Source: Streptomyces flavotricini (GTDB lineage Bacteria > Actinomycetota > Actinomycetes > Streptomycetales > Streptomycetaceae). Taken from it: DNA of 42,480 bases. Location: NCBI RefSeq assembly GCF_020639365.1, contig NZ_JAINUL010000001.1, positions 3,454,549-3,497,028 of the forward strand, in the 5' to 3' direction. The translations under genes were made by a program, and so were the position numbers. The notes beneath the pieces are model-generated. The model saw nothing but the letters and a program-made list of their open reading frames with translations. It did not search any database and was not told where the DNA came from. Shown piece after piece: positions 23,301 through 31,201 of the stretch (position 1 is its first letter; each line of letters opens with the position of its first letter).

Positions 23301-23930
23301 GTTGGTGAGCTTGGCACCGGCGAGGGCGTCGAGGAGCTCCGTGTCGTGGGCGCGCAGCTCGGCCGGGGTGACCAGGTGCTCGGAGAGTTCGCCGTCGAGC
23401 GCGAGCAGGTCGCTGACCAGGTCGGGGACGGATTTGGTGAGCGCCGGGTACGGGCCGGGGGCTTCGCGCAGCACACGCGCGGCGAGCTGGAACCGGGTGG
23501 CGTCGGCGAGGAGGCGGGCGCTGGGCTCCAGGCCGATGCGCAGGCCGTGGTCCGCCAGGAGCTGGCCGGCGAAGGCGTGGTACGTGGAGATGCGCGGCTC
23601 GCCGCCGGCCGCGTCGGCATCGGCCGGCGAAGGGTCCGGGTCGGTGATGCCGGCCCGCGCGAGGGCCTTGCGCACGCGCTCGGCGAGCTCGGCGGCGGCC
23701 TTGTTCGTGAAGGTCAGGCCGAGGACCTGCTCGGGGGCGACCGCTCCGGTGCCGACGAGCCAGACCACGCGGGCGGCCATGACGGTGGTCTTGCCGGAAC
23801 CGGCGCCGGCCACGATGACCTGGGGGGCGGCGGGGGCGGTGATGCAGGCCAGCTGTTCGGGCGTGAACGGGATGCCGAGGAGCTCCTTGAGCTGCTCGGG
23901 GTCGGTGAGGACGGACGGACGCGCGGGCAC
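20373..23930 (-). CDS. adnB: AdnB-type helicase-nuclease subunit
   Basis: UvrD-like motor with a C-terminal RecB-type nuclease, 1185 residues; partner of AdnA in the actinobacterial AdnAB end-resection machine. The Walker A AGAGSGKTT is at 41-49. Later motifs are TFTNKAAAEL, LLDEYQDTSVAQ, GDPCQAIYGWRGA, SENRRSGG and LTAHKSKGLEWD. The nuclease carries VDWKTG and the Q-L-A-V-Y helix. No four-Cys cluster is present, which matches AdnB rather than AdnA. A ~120-residue Pro/Ala/acidic linker separates motor and nuclease. ATG at 23930 is the start. It follows adnA by 112 bases. AdnAB-type genes are reported to be very important for viability in S. coelicolor. Assignment of A versus B is by order, N-terminal type and cysteines. 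Confidence 0.88.
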   Translation of the reverse strand: MPARPSVLTDPEQLKELLGIPFTPEQLACITAPAAPQVIVAGAGSGKTTVMAARVVWLVGTGAVAPEQVLGLTFTNKAAAELAERVRKALARAGITDPDPSPADADAAGGEPRISTYHAFAGQLLADHGLRIGLEPSARLLADATRFQLAARVLREAPGPYPALTKSVPDLVSDLLALDGELSEHLVTPAELRAHDTELLDALAGAKLTNDDLRKVPEAVRGRLELLELTERYRTAKRSRDLLDFSDQIALSAQLATTRPEVGALLREEFRVVLLDEYQDTSVAQRLLLSGLFGGGSGHAVTAVGDPCQAIYGWRGASVANLDDFPEHFPHADGRPATRFSLSENRRSGGRLLDLANELAAPLRSMHEGVEALRAAPGEERAGSVRCALLDTHAQELEWLADSVAHLVRTGTEPREIAVLCRSARDFAQIQAVLVARDVPVEVVGLSGLLHLPEVADLVAVCEVLQDPGANASLVRLLIGPRWRIGARDLALLGRRARQLIGRAPGEVEPDERLAAAVEGVDPAEVVSLADALETFLDGSGAGSSADDLPFSPAARVRFAHLAQELRDLRRSLADPLMDVLHRVLAATGLDVELSASPHALAARRRESLSGFMDVAAGFASLDGEASLLAFLGFLRTAVRYEKGLDHALPGGENTVKVLTAHKSKGLEWDVVVVPDLCAGSFPKEKAPEPWTSYAKVLPYGLRGDAATLPGDPAWTPAGLKAFKAALKEHKAVEELRLGYVTFTRPRTLLLASGHWWGPTQKKRRGPSAFLSALYDHCVAGNGEIEAWAQEPDPDAENPSLAKESATDRSWPLPLDPESLALRRAAAALVESHLAAPERDPAASAPGSEPDPEPYLWPPDCEDPSYAEEPDAEDLWAADEAWAAVGARPQDEARPQDGAPAVRGEAAAVPHPRTGPAVRGAAPAGPSDGGRGSAPAARRTAGAAALTPEEARAVASWDRDLDALEGELRRARAAVRDVELPAALSASQLLRLAADEQGFARDLARPMPKPPQPAARQGTRFHAWVESRFDELPLPLLDVLDPATELPGSDQDIADEADLDSLKAAFERSEYAERTPYRMEVPVQFTLAGRVVRGRIDAVYRTEDGGYEIVDWKTGRTTEADPLQLAVYRLAWAEATGTPLDRVGAAFLHVRSGRVIRPRDLPGRDRLERILQGKTDTDSDRHPDS

Positions 23931-24042
23931 GAGAAGAGGCTAGCCGGACCCGCCGACACTCCCGGCCGCCGTCTCACCGGCCGGGCGGTCACCGGCCGGC
24001 CGGGGTCAACGGCCGGTTGGCCGCGGGCGCCGGCCGTGTGAC

Positions 24043-27000
24043 TCACTCCACCGTCTGCCGGCCCTCCGGGCGCGCGCTGCACGCGCTGCGGAAGGAGCAG
24101 TGGTCGCAGTGCTTGCCGGTGGCGGGCGCGAAGCGCTCGTCCAGGACCCGGCCGGCGGCGGTGGCGAGGAGGTCGCCGACCCATGCGCCGTCCAGCGGCT
24201 GCTGCGCCTGGATCTTGGGCACCGTCTCGCCGCCCTCCCGCTGGGCGGCGCCCTGGCGCAGCTGCACCAGCTCGGCGCCGCCGGCCTCGGGGCGCACCCC
24301 GTCGAACACCTCGTCGACGGCGCCTTCGCGTACGGCGAGCTGGTACACGGCGAGCTGGGGGTGGCGCTCGACCTCGCCCTTGGTGGGCGCGGACTTGCCG
24401 GTCTTGAAGTCGACGACGTACGCGCGGCCCTGCGGGTCGGCCTCGACCCGGTCCATGGAGCCCCGGATGCGGACGGCGACGTCGCCGGCTTCGAGCGTGA
24501 CGTCGAACGCGTGCTCCGTGGCCACGGCCGCCCGGCCCCCGCGGTCGGTGGTGTGCCAGCGCAGGAAGCGCTCCAGGGCGGCGCGGGCGTTGTCCTTCTC
24601 CTGGCGGGACTTCCAGGGGGCGTCGAAGGCGAGGGCGTCCCAGACGGAGTCGAGGCGTTCCATCAGGACGGCGAGGTCGGCGGGGGTGCGGCCGGAGGCG
24701 ACCTCGTCGGCGAGGACGTGGACGACGTTGCCGAAGCCCTGGGCGGCGGTGGAGGGGGCGTCGGCCTTGACCTCGCGGCCGAGGAACCACTGCAGGGAGC
24801 AGGTGTTGGCGAGCTGGTCCAGGGCGGAGCCGGAGAGGGCGACGGGCCGGTCGCGGTCGCGCAGCGGAACGCTGCTGCGGGTGGGCTCGTACAGCCCCCA
24901 CCAGCGCTGCGGGTGCGCGGCGGGGACCAGCGGGCGGTCGTCCTCGTCGGTGAGCGCGGCGAGGCGGGCGAGACGGCGGGCGGCGGCCTCGCGGAGCGCG
25001 GGCGAGGCCTCGGGGTCGACGGTGGTGGCGCGCAGTTCCGCGACGAGCGCGGGGACGGCGAGGGGGCGGCGGGGGCGGCCGGTGACGTCCTTCGGGGTGA
25101 CCCCGAGCTCGGTGAGGAAGCGGGAGGGCTGGTCGCCGTCCTCGGCCGGTGCCTTGACGGCGGTGACGACGAGCCGGTCGCGGGCGCGGGTGGCGGCGAC
25201 GTAGAAGAGGCGGCGCTCCTCCGCCAGGAGCGCGCCGGGGGTGAGGGGCTCGGCGAGGCCGTCCCGGCCGATCCGGTCGGCCTCGAGGAGGGAGCCGCGC
25301 CGGCGCAGGTCGGGCCAGAGCCCTTCCTGTACGCCGGCGACGACGACGAGGGACCACTCCAGGCCCTTGGAGCGGTGGGCGGTCATGAGGCGGACGGCGT
25401 CGGTGCGGGTGGCCCTGCCCGTCAGCGTGTCGGCGGCGATGTCCTCGGCTTCGAGCTGTTCGAGGAAGTTGAGCGCGCCGCGGCCGCCGGTGCGGTCTTC
25501 GGCGCGGGCGGCGGTGTCGAAGAGCGCGCAGACGGCGTCGAGGTCGCGGTCGGCGTTGCGGCCGCCCGCGCCGCCGCGGCGGGCGCCGCGCTCCAGGCGC
25601 TGGGGCCAGGGGGTGCCCTCCCAGAGGGTCCAGAGCGCCTCTTCGGCGGTGCCGCCGCCCTGGAGGAGCTCGCGGGCCTTGCGCAGGAGCAGCCCGAGGC
25701 GCTGTGCTCCGCGGGCGTACGCGGGGTCGTGGGCGGTGAGCCGCTCGGTCTCGGCGAGGGCGCGGGCGAGCAGGACGTCGGAGGGGGCCGGCACCTTGAT
25801 GCCGGCCGCCCGTTCCTCGTCGCGCAGGGCCCGCCCGAGCCGCCGCAGATCGGCGGCGTCCATCCCCCCGAGCGGCGAGCTCAGCAGCGCGAGCGCGGCC
25901 TCGACCCCGACCCACCCCTCACCGGCGGCGGGCACGGACTCGATCTCGGCCTCGGCCTCGGGCTCGGGCTCGGGCTCGGACAGGAGCTCGGCCTCGGACA
26001 GGGTCTCGGCGTCGGTCTCGTGTTCCGGTTCCGGGTCCGAGGCGTCCGGGCCCGCGGCTGGCTCCGCGTCCGCGCCCTCGGCGGCCTGGGCCGCCGCGGC
26101 CGGGGCCGGGGCCGGGGCCGGGGTCGGGGTCGGGGCCGGGGCCGGGGTCGCGGCGATGCGCAGGGCCGTCAGGAGGGGGGCTATCGCCGGTTCGTGGCGC
26201 AGGGGGGTGTCCGTGCCGTCCGTCTCCGCCGGGACTCCCGCGGAGATCAGGGCGCGGCGCATCGCCGGGAGGGTGCGGCCGCCGGAGCGGACCAGGACGG
26301 CCATGTCCTGCCACGGCACGCCGTCCTCCAGGTGCGCCCGGCGCAGGATGTCGGCGATGTTGTCGAGCTCGGCCCCGGCCGTGGGGTACGTGAACACCTC
26401 CACCCCGCCGCCCTCCCGGACCGGGGTCAGGGCGCGGTGGGCGCGGACCGCCGCCGAGGGGAGGCGCGGGAGCGGCATACGGGTGGTCAGGAGGCGGGTC
26501 GCCGCCAGGAGGCCGGCCCGTGAGCGGCGGCCCACCGTCAGCGCGTGGACCGCGGCTCCCGGGAACGAGCTCTCGAAGTCGAGGATGTTGTTGATGTCGG
26601 CGCCCCGGAAGGCGTAGATCGACTGGTCCGGGTCGCCGAAGGCGACCAGCGTGCCCGCCGGGCCGGCCAGGGCCCGCAGCAGCCGCAGCTGGGAGGCGTC
26701 CGTGTCCTGGTACTCGTCCACGTAGATCGCGTCGTAGGACAGGGCGAGGGACGGGGTGCGCTCCGCGAGGAGGACGGCCCGGTGGACGAGCTCCGCGTAG
26801 TCCAGCGTGCCCTGCATGTCCAGTACGTCCAGGTACTCCGAGAGGAACGCGGCCGCCGCCTTCCAGTCCGGGCGGCCCAGCCGGGTCGCGAACGCGTCGA
26901 GCGCCGCCGGGCCGAGGCCCAGCTCGCGGGCGCGGGCGAGCACCGCGCGGACCTCGTCCGCGAAGCCGCGCGTGGTGAGGGCGGCCCGCAGGTCGTCCGG

Positions 27001-27558
27001 CCAGCGGATGGAGCGGATCTGGCGCTGGCCGTCGAGGAGGGTGCGGACCATCACGTCCTGCTCCGGGCCCGACAGCAGCCGCAGCGGATCCGCGAACAGG
27101 TCGGTGTCCTGGTGGGCGCGGACCAGGCCGTAGCAGAAGGAGTGGAAGGTGGTGGCCTGCGGGGCCCGCGCCCCGCCGAGCCGCAGGGCGGCCCGGTCGC
27201 GCAGTTCGACGGCCGCCTTGCGGCTGAAGGTGAGGACGAGGATCCGGGCGGGGTCCGTCCCGGCCTCGACCCTGGCGGCGGCCGCCTCGACGAGCGTGGT
27301 GGTCTTCCCGGTACCCGGTCCGGCCAGGACGAGAAGCGGTCCGTGGGCGTGGTCAACCACCGCCTGCTGCGCTGCGTCCAGAACAGGGGGATCCACCCGC
27401 TGCGGCCCGGTGCGCACGAGGCGGTACGCGTCGGGGGTCCGCGTACGCCGCCGCTCGGTGCGGTCGGATGGAGAGGTGATCACGTGGGGTGCCGGTCCAG
27501 GTCCTGGTGGGTCTGCGGTTGTCGCGGTCACGGCCGTCCCCGCGGGTGCCGCGGTCAC
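24043..27558 (-). CDS. adnA: AdnA-type helicase-nuclease subunit
   Basis: UvrD-like motor plus RecB-type nuclease, 1171 residues. The Walker A AGPGTGKTT is at 79-87. Further motifs are TFSRKAAVEL, YVDEYQDTDASQ, GDPDQSIYAFRGA, MTAHRSKGLEWS and YVAATRARDR. The nuclease has VDFKTGK. A Cys before the nuclease (LANTCSLQW) and CDHCSFRSAC at the C-terminus form the four-Cys Fe-S ligand set expected for AdnA. The motor is interrupted near residues 470-545 by a Pro-Ala-Thr and acidic low-complexity segment. The GTG at 27558 lacks a good ribosome site; GTG at 27531, after GGGGAC, is a credible alternative. It is transcribed before adnB and processes double-strand breaks. Confidence 0.88.
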   Translation of the reverse strand: MTAAPAGTAVTATTADPPGPGPAPHVITSPSDRTERRRTRTPDAYRLVRTGPQRVDPPVLDAAQQAVVDHAHGPLLVLAGPGTGKTTTLVEAAAARVEAGTDPARILVLTFSRKAAVELRDRAALRLGGARAPQATTFHSFCYGLVRAHQDTDLFADPLRLLSGPEQDVMVRTLLDGQRQIRSIRWPDDLRAALTTRGFADEVRAVLARARELGLGPAALDAFATRLGRPDWKAAAAFLSEYLDVLDMQGTLDYAELVHRAVLLAERTPSLALSYDAIYVDEYQDTDASQLRLLRALAGPAGTLVAFGDPDQSIYAFRGADINNILDFESSFPGAAVHALTVGRRSRAGLLAATRLLTTRMPLPRLPSAAVRAHRALTPVREGGGVEVFTYPTAGAELDNIADILRRAHLEDGVPWQDMAVLVRSGGRTLPAMRRALISAGVPAETDGTDTPLRHEPAIAPLLTALRIAATPAPAPTPTPAPAPAPAAAAQAAEGADAEPAAGPDASDPEPEHETDAETLSEAELLSEPEPEPEAEAEIESVPAAGEGWVGVEAALALLSSPLGGMDAADLRRLGRALRDEERAAGIKVPAPSDVLLARALAETERLTAHDPAYARGAQRLGLLLRKARELLQGGGTAEEALWTLWEGTPWPQRLERGARRGGAGGRNADRDLDAVCALFDTAARAEDRTGGRGALNFLEQLEAEDIAADTLTGRATRTDAVRLMTAHRSKGLEWSLVVVAGVQEGLWPDLRRRGSLLEADRIGRDGLAEPLTPGALLAEERRLFYVAATRARDRLVVTAVKAPAEDGDQPSRFLTELGVTPKDVTGRPRRPLAVPALVAELRATTVDPEASPALREAAARRLARLAALTDEDDRPLVPAAHPQRWWGLYEPTRSSVPLRDRDRPVALSGSALDQLANTCSLQWFLGREVKADAPSTAAQGFGNVVHVLADEVASGRTPADLAVLMERLDSVWDALAFDAPWKSRQEKDNARAALERFLRWHTTDRGGRAAVATEHAFDVTLEAGDVAVRIRGSMDRVEADPQGRAYVVDFKTGKSAPTKGEVERHPQLAVYQLAVREGAVDEVFDGVRPEAGGAELVQLRQGAAQREGGETVPKIQAQQPLDGAWVGDLLATAAGRVLDERFAPATGKHCDHCSFRSACSARPEGRQTVE
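26101..26148 (-). repeat. Eight hexamer repeats inside adnA coding for Pro-Ala/Thr
   Basis: CGGGGC or CGGGGT is repeated eight times in frame and encodes a PAPAPTPTPAPAPAP stretch. Together with the Glu/Pro-rich run coded at about 25930-26000 it forms a flexible insert in the helicase. Such runs expand by slippage. Confidence 0.85.
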
Positions 27559-27708
27559 CGCCGCGCCTGCCGAAGCCGAAGCCGAAGGGGCAACGCTACG
27601 GCAACCGCCGGGGCCGGCGCAGTTCCCCGAGGTCGGGACGGGTCGCCCCCGCGCCGTCGCCCGTACGGGCTCTCGACGGCCCGCACCGCCCCCGCATGGC
27701 CGAAGCTG

Positions 27709-28056
27709 TCAGATGTGACCCTCGTCCCGTGCGGCGTGCTCCTCCCGCCCGTCCCAGCGCGCCCGCGGCATGTTCAGCCGGGCCTCGCCGGCGGCGGTCA
27801 GCCGCAGCGGGGTGGCCTCCGTGCGGTAGTGCTCGAGGGCCCGGACCTCGCTGCCGGGCAGCGGCCGGCCGTCCGCCCGGACCACGCGCCACCAGGGCAC
27901 CGCTCCCCCGTACAGGGCCATCGCGCGCCCGACTTGGCGCGGTCCGCCCTCGCCGAGCCACTCGGCGACGTCCCCGTACGTCATCACCCGGCCGGGCGGA
28001 ATCCGCTCGGCCACATCCAGCACCCGCTCCGCGTACGCGGGCAGCTCTTCGCTCAT
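27709..28056 (-). CDS. Alkyltransferase-like (ATL) MGMT-domain protein
   Basis: MGMT DNA-binding domain protein of 115 residues. It has the helix-turn-helix region RIPPGRVMTYGDVAEWLG and the motif VPWWRVV (53-59), where true O6-alkylguanine transferases have PCHRV. Trp replaces the acceptor Cys, so it cannot transfer alkyl groups to itself. ATL proteins instead flag O6-alkylguanine lesions for nucleotide excision repair. ATG at 28056 (MSEELPAYAERV) is favoured; an ATG three codons earlier is possible. It is 150 bases upstream of adnA in the same direction, which adds a lesion-recognition function to the repair genes. It is divergent from the flippase-like gene. Confidence 0.9.
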   Translation of the reverse strand: MSEELPAYAERVLDVAERIPPGRVMTYGDVAEWLGEGGPRQVGRAMALYGGAVPWWRVVRADGRPLPGSEVRALEHYRTEATPLRLTAAGEARLNMPRARWDGREEHAARDEGHI

Positions 28057-28202
28057 TCCGCCCATGGTGCCGTACATCACGGACCGGTTCCCGGAAGGTT
28101 TCCTTCCGTACCGGCACGCACCCTGATGCCCCGCCCGCACGTCGGTCCGTGCCACCATCTTCCGGGCGGTGACTGGTGATACGTGATCAAGAAGAGACGG
28201 AA

Positions 28203-31004
28203 GTGACGACGAAGGAGCAGGGTGTGAGCCCTCCGGACGGCGCGGCTGAGGACGACGGCACGCGCCCGGACCCGCACCCCGGATCCGGGAAGCTCCCCGA
28301 CGAGCCTCCCGGCCGGGCCCGCGCCAAGGCCGGGGCTGAGCCCGCGGCCGGCGCCGACGGGACGCACGGGCGTGCCTCCGCGTCCGCCGCCGACCAGGTC
28401 GAGGTCGACGAGCCGCTGCTCGCCGCCCGCGTCCACCGCCCCTCGGACCTCGTACGCCTGCTCGTCGGCGTCCTCGGCATCGCCGTCGTCCTCGCCATCG
28501 CCGCCTTCGCCCACCGCACCACCGCCGGACTCGAAGCCGACATCTCCCAGGGCACCGGCGCCGCGCCCGATCTGCTGATCAAGGTCGCCGGGCTGGTGTC
28601 CAGCATCGCCGTGCTGCTCGTGCCCGTGGCCTTCGCCATCGAGCGGCTGATCAAACGGGACGGGCTGCGCATCGCCGACGGCGTGCTCGCCGCCGTCCTC
28701 GCCCACGGCGTCACCCTGGCCACCGACCTGTGGGTCTCCCAGGCCGCCTCCGACACCATCCAGGAGGCCCTCACCCGTCCCACCGGCATCGGCGGCCCCC
28801 TCACCGACCCGGTGCACGGCTACCTCGCGCCCGTCATCGCGTACATGACCGCCGTCGGCATGACCCGCAGGCCCCGCTGGCGGGTCGCGCTGTGGGTGGT
28901 CCTGCTGCTCGACGCCTTCGCGATGCTGGTCAGCGGGTACACCACCCCGTTCTCGATCATCCTGACCGTGCTCATCGGCTGGAGCGTCGCGTACGGGACC
29001 CTGTACGCCGTCGGCTCGCCGAACGTCCGCCCCACCGGACAGACCCTCCTCGCCGGCCTGCGCCGGGTCGGCTTCAAGCCCGTCAGCGCCATGCGCGCGG
29101 AGCTCCCGGACGGCGCCGACGCCTCGGAGGCCAGCGACCGGGGCCGGCGCTACCACGTCACGCTGGAGGACGGGCCGCCGCTCGACGTCACCGTCGTCGA
29201 CCGCGAGCAGCAGGCGCACGGGTTCTTCTACCGGGTCTGGCGCCGGCTCACCCTGCGCGGCATCACGACGCGGCGCAGCCTGCAGTCGCTGCGCCAGGCG
29301 CTGGAGCAGGAGGCGCTCCTCGCGTACGCGGCCATCGCGGCCGGGGCCAACGCCCCGAAGCTGATCGCCACCTCCGAGCTCGGCCCGGACGCGGTGATGC
29401 TCGTCTACGAGCACCTGGACGGCCGGCCCCTCGACGCGCTCGCCGACGAGGAGATCACCGACGACCTGACCCGCAGCACGTGGAAGCAGGTACGGGCCCT
29501 CCAGTCGCGGCGGATCGCCCACCGGCGGCTGACCGGCGACGCGCTCGTGGTGGATCGTTCCGGCAATGTCGTCCTCACCGACCTGCGCGGCGGCGAGATC
29601 GCGGCCGGGGACCTGGTGCTCCGCATGGACATCGCGCAGCTGCTGACCACGCTCGGCCTGCGGATCGGCGCGGAGCGCTCGGTGGCCTCGGCGGTGTCGG
29701 TGCTCGGCCCCGACGCGGTGGCGGACTGCCTGCCGCTGCTCCAGCCGATCGCGCTGAGCCGCTCCACGCGGGCGACGCTGCGCAGGCTGGCCCGGGAGCG
29801 GGCCGACCGGCAGCGGGAGGCCGTACTGGAGTCCTCGCGGGCGGCGAAGGCGGCGCGCGAGTCGGCTGCCGAGGAAGCGAAGCCGGACCGCAAGGCGGGG
29901 AAGGCCGGGAAGGCCGGATCCAAGCCGGCGTCGACCACGGCAGCGGAGAAGAAGGCCGAGAAGAAGGCGCTGGACGACGCCCTCGACGGGGCCCGCGAGG
30001 AGGACCTGCTGAGCCAGATCCGCCAGCAGGTGCTGCTGATCCGCCCGCAGGCGCCGGTGGAGCCGGCCCGGCTGGAGCGGATCCGGCCGCGCACGCTGGT
30101 GTCGTTCATCGCGGGTGCGTTCGGTGCGTACTTCCTGCTGACGCAGCTGGCCCACGTGGACTTCGCGACGATCGTCGGCGAGGCGCAGTGGGGCTGGGTG
30201 GGGGCCGCGCTGGCCTTCTCGGCGCTCACCTACTTCGCGGCGGCGATGAGCCTGCTGGGCTTCGTACCGGAGCGGGTGCCGTTCCTGCGGACCGTGGTCG
30301 CGCAGGTTGCGGGGTCGTTCGTGAAGCTGGTGGCGCCGGCGGCGGTCGGCGGCGTGGCACTGAACACGCGGTTCCTGCAGCGGGCCGGGATCCGGCCGGG
30401 GCTGGCGGTGGCGAGCGTGGGCGCCTCGCAGCTGTTCGGTCTGGCGAGCCACGTCCTGCTGCTGCTGGCCTTCGGCTACCTGACGGGTACGGAGAAGACG
30501 CCGGAGATGACGCCGTCCCGGACGGTCATCGCGGGTCTGCTGACGGTGGCCGTGCTGGTGCTGGTGGTGACGGCGGTGCCGTTCCTGCGGAAGTTCGTGG
30601 CGACCCGGGTGCGGGCGCTGTTCGCGGGTGTGGTGCCGCGCATGCTGGACGTGCTGCAGCGGCCGCAGAAGCTGATGACGGGGATCGGCGGCATGCTGCT
30701 GCTGACCGGCTGCTTCGTGATGTGCCTGGACGCGTCGATCCGGGCGTTCGGCGGCGGCCAGGCCATCAGCTACGCGAGCATCGCGGTGGTGTTCCTGGCC
30801 GGCAACGCCCTGGGGTCGGCGGCCCCGACGCCGGGCGGCATCGGCGCGGTGGAGACCACGCTGACGCTGGGTCTGATCGCGGCGGGTCTGGAGAAGGAGG
30901 TCGCCATCTCGGCGGTGCTCCTGTTCCGCCTGATGACGTTCTGGCTGCCGGTGCTGCCGGGCTGGCTGTCCTTCAACTACCTGACCCGGAAGGAAGCCAT
31001 CTAG
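28203..31004 (+). CDS. Flippase-like membrane protein with kinase-like middle domain (LPG_synthase_TM family)
   Basis: Large integral membrane protein, 933 residues from the GTG at 28203 (GAGACGGAA upstream; GTG at 28176 is an alternative). The first ~75 residues are hydrophilic and disordered. Roughly 80-280 hold several membrane spans. A cytoplasmic domain from ~290 to 560 resembles an atypical kinase, with HRRLTGDALVVDRSGNVVL and DLRGG in place of the HRD and DFG loops. A Lys/Ala/Glu-rich coiled segment follows. Residues ~640-933 form the lysylphosphatidylglycerol-synthase/flippase transmembrane region, with the typical APTPGGIGAVE motif. There is no MprF aminoacyl-transfer domain. It probably moves or senses a lipid; the substrate is unknown. 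Confidence 0.87.
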   Translation: MTTKEQGVSPPDGAAEDDGTRPDPHPGSGKLPDEPPGRARAKAGAEPAAGADGTHGRASASAADQVEVDEPLLAARVHRPSDLVRLLVGVLGIAVVLAIAAFAHRTTAGLEADISQGTGAAPDLLIKVAGLVSSIAVLLVPVAFAIERLIKRDGLRIADGVLAAVLAHGVTLATDLWVSQAASDTIQEALTRPTGIGGPLTDPVHGYLAPVIAYMTAVGMTRRPRWRVALWVVLLLDAFAMLVSGYTTPFSIILTVLIGWSVAYGTLYAVGSPNVRPTGQTLLAGLRRVGFKPVSAMRAELPDGADASEASDRGRRYHVTLEDGPPLDVTVVDREQQAHGFFYRVWRRLTLRGITTRRSLQSLRQALEQEALLAYAAIAAGANAPKLIATSELGPDAVMLVYEHLDGRPLDALADEEITDDLTRSTWKQVRALQSRRIAHRRLTGDALVVDRSGNVVLTDLRGGEIAAGDLVLRMDIAQLLTTLGLRIGAERSVASAVSVLGPDAVADCLPLLQPIALSRSTRATLRRLARERADRQREAVLESSRAAKAARESAAEEAKPDRKAGKAGKAGSKPASTTAAEKKAEKKALDDALDGAREEDLLSQIRQQVLLIRPQAPVEPARLERIRPRTLVSFIAGAFGAYFLLTQLAHVDFATIVGEAQWGWVGAALAFSALTYFAAAMSLLGFVPERVPFLRTVVAQVAGSFVKLVAPAAVGGVALNTRFLQRAGIRPGLAVASVGASQLFGLASHVLLLLAFGYLTGTEKTPEMTPSRTVIAGLLTVAVLVLVVTAVPFLRKFVATRVRALFAGVVPRMLDVLQRPQKLMTGIGGMLLLTGCFVMCLDASIRAFGGGQAISYASIAVVFLAGNALGSAAPTPGGIGAVETTLTLGLIAAGLEKEVAISAVLLFRLMTFWLPVLPGWLSFNYLTRKEAI

Positions 31005-31201
31005 CGCCCGTCCGGCGGGCCAGGCCGGACCGGGCCGGGAGAGCGCGTCGGCGAGCCGCTCTCACGCATCTTGAACACGGCGCTCCATGCGTGCGATCCC
31101 GCAAGGACGCCGACGGCCTCGAAGGACCGTCAGACGCCGCGCACCGACCCGAACGGGTCAGCGCGGGGGCGGGGCGGGGGTGGGGGTCGCACGATGGGGG
31201 C

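Noticed and set aside
20166..26523. Very long open frames on the plus strand opposite adnA, adnB and other minus-strand genes
   Set aside because: They are mirror frames of genes with G/C-saturated third positions. Their translations are Arg/Gly/Ala/Val-rich without domains, while the minus strand shows complete helicase and nuclease motifs.
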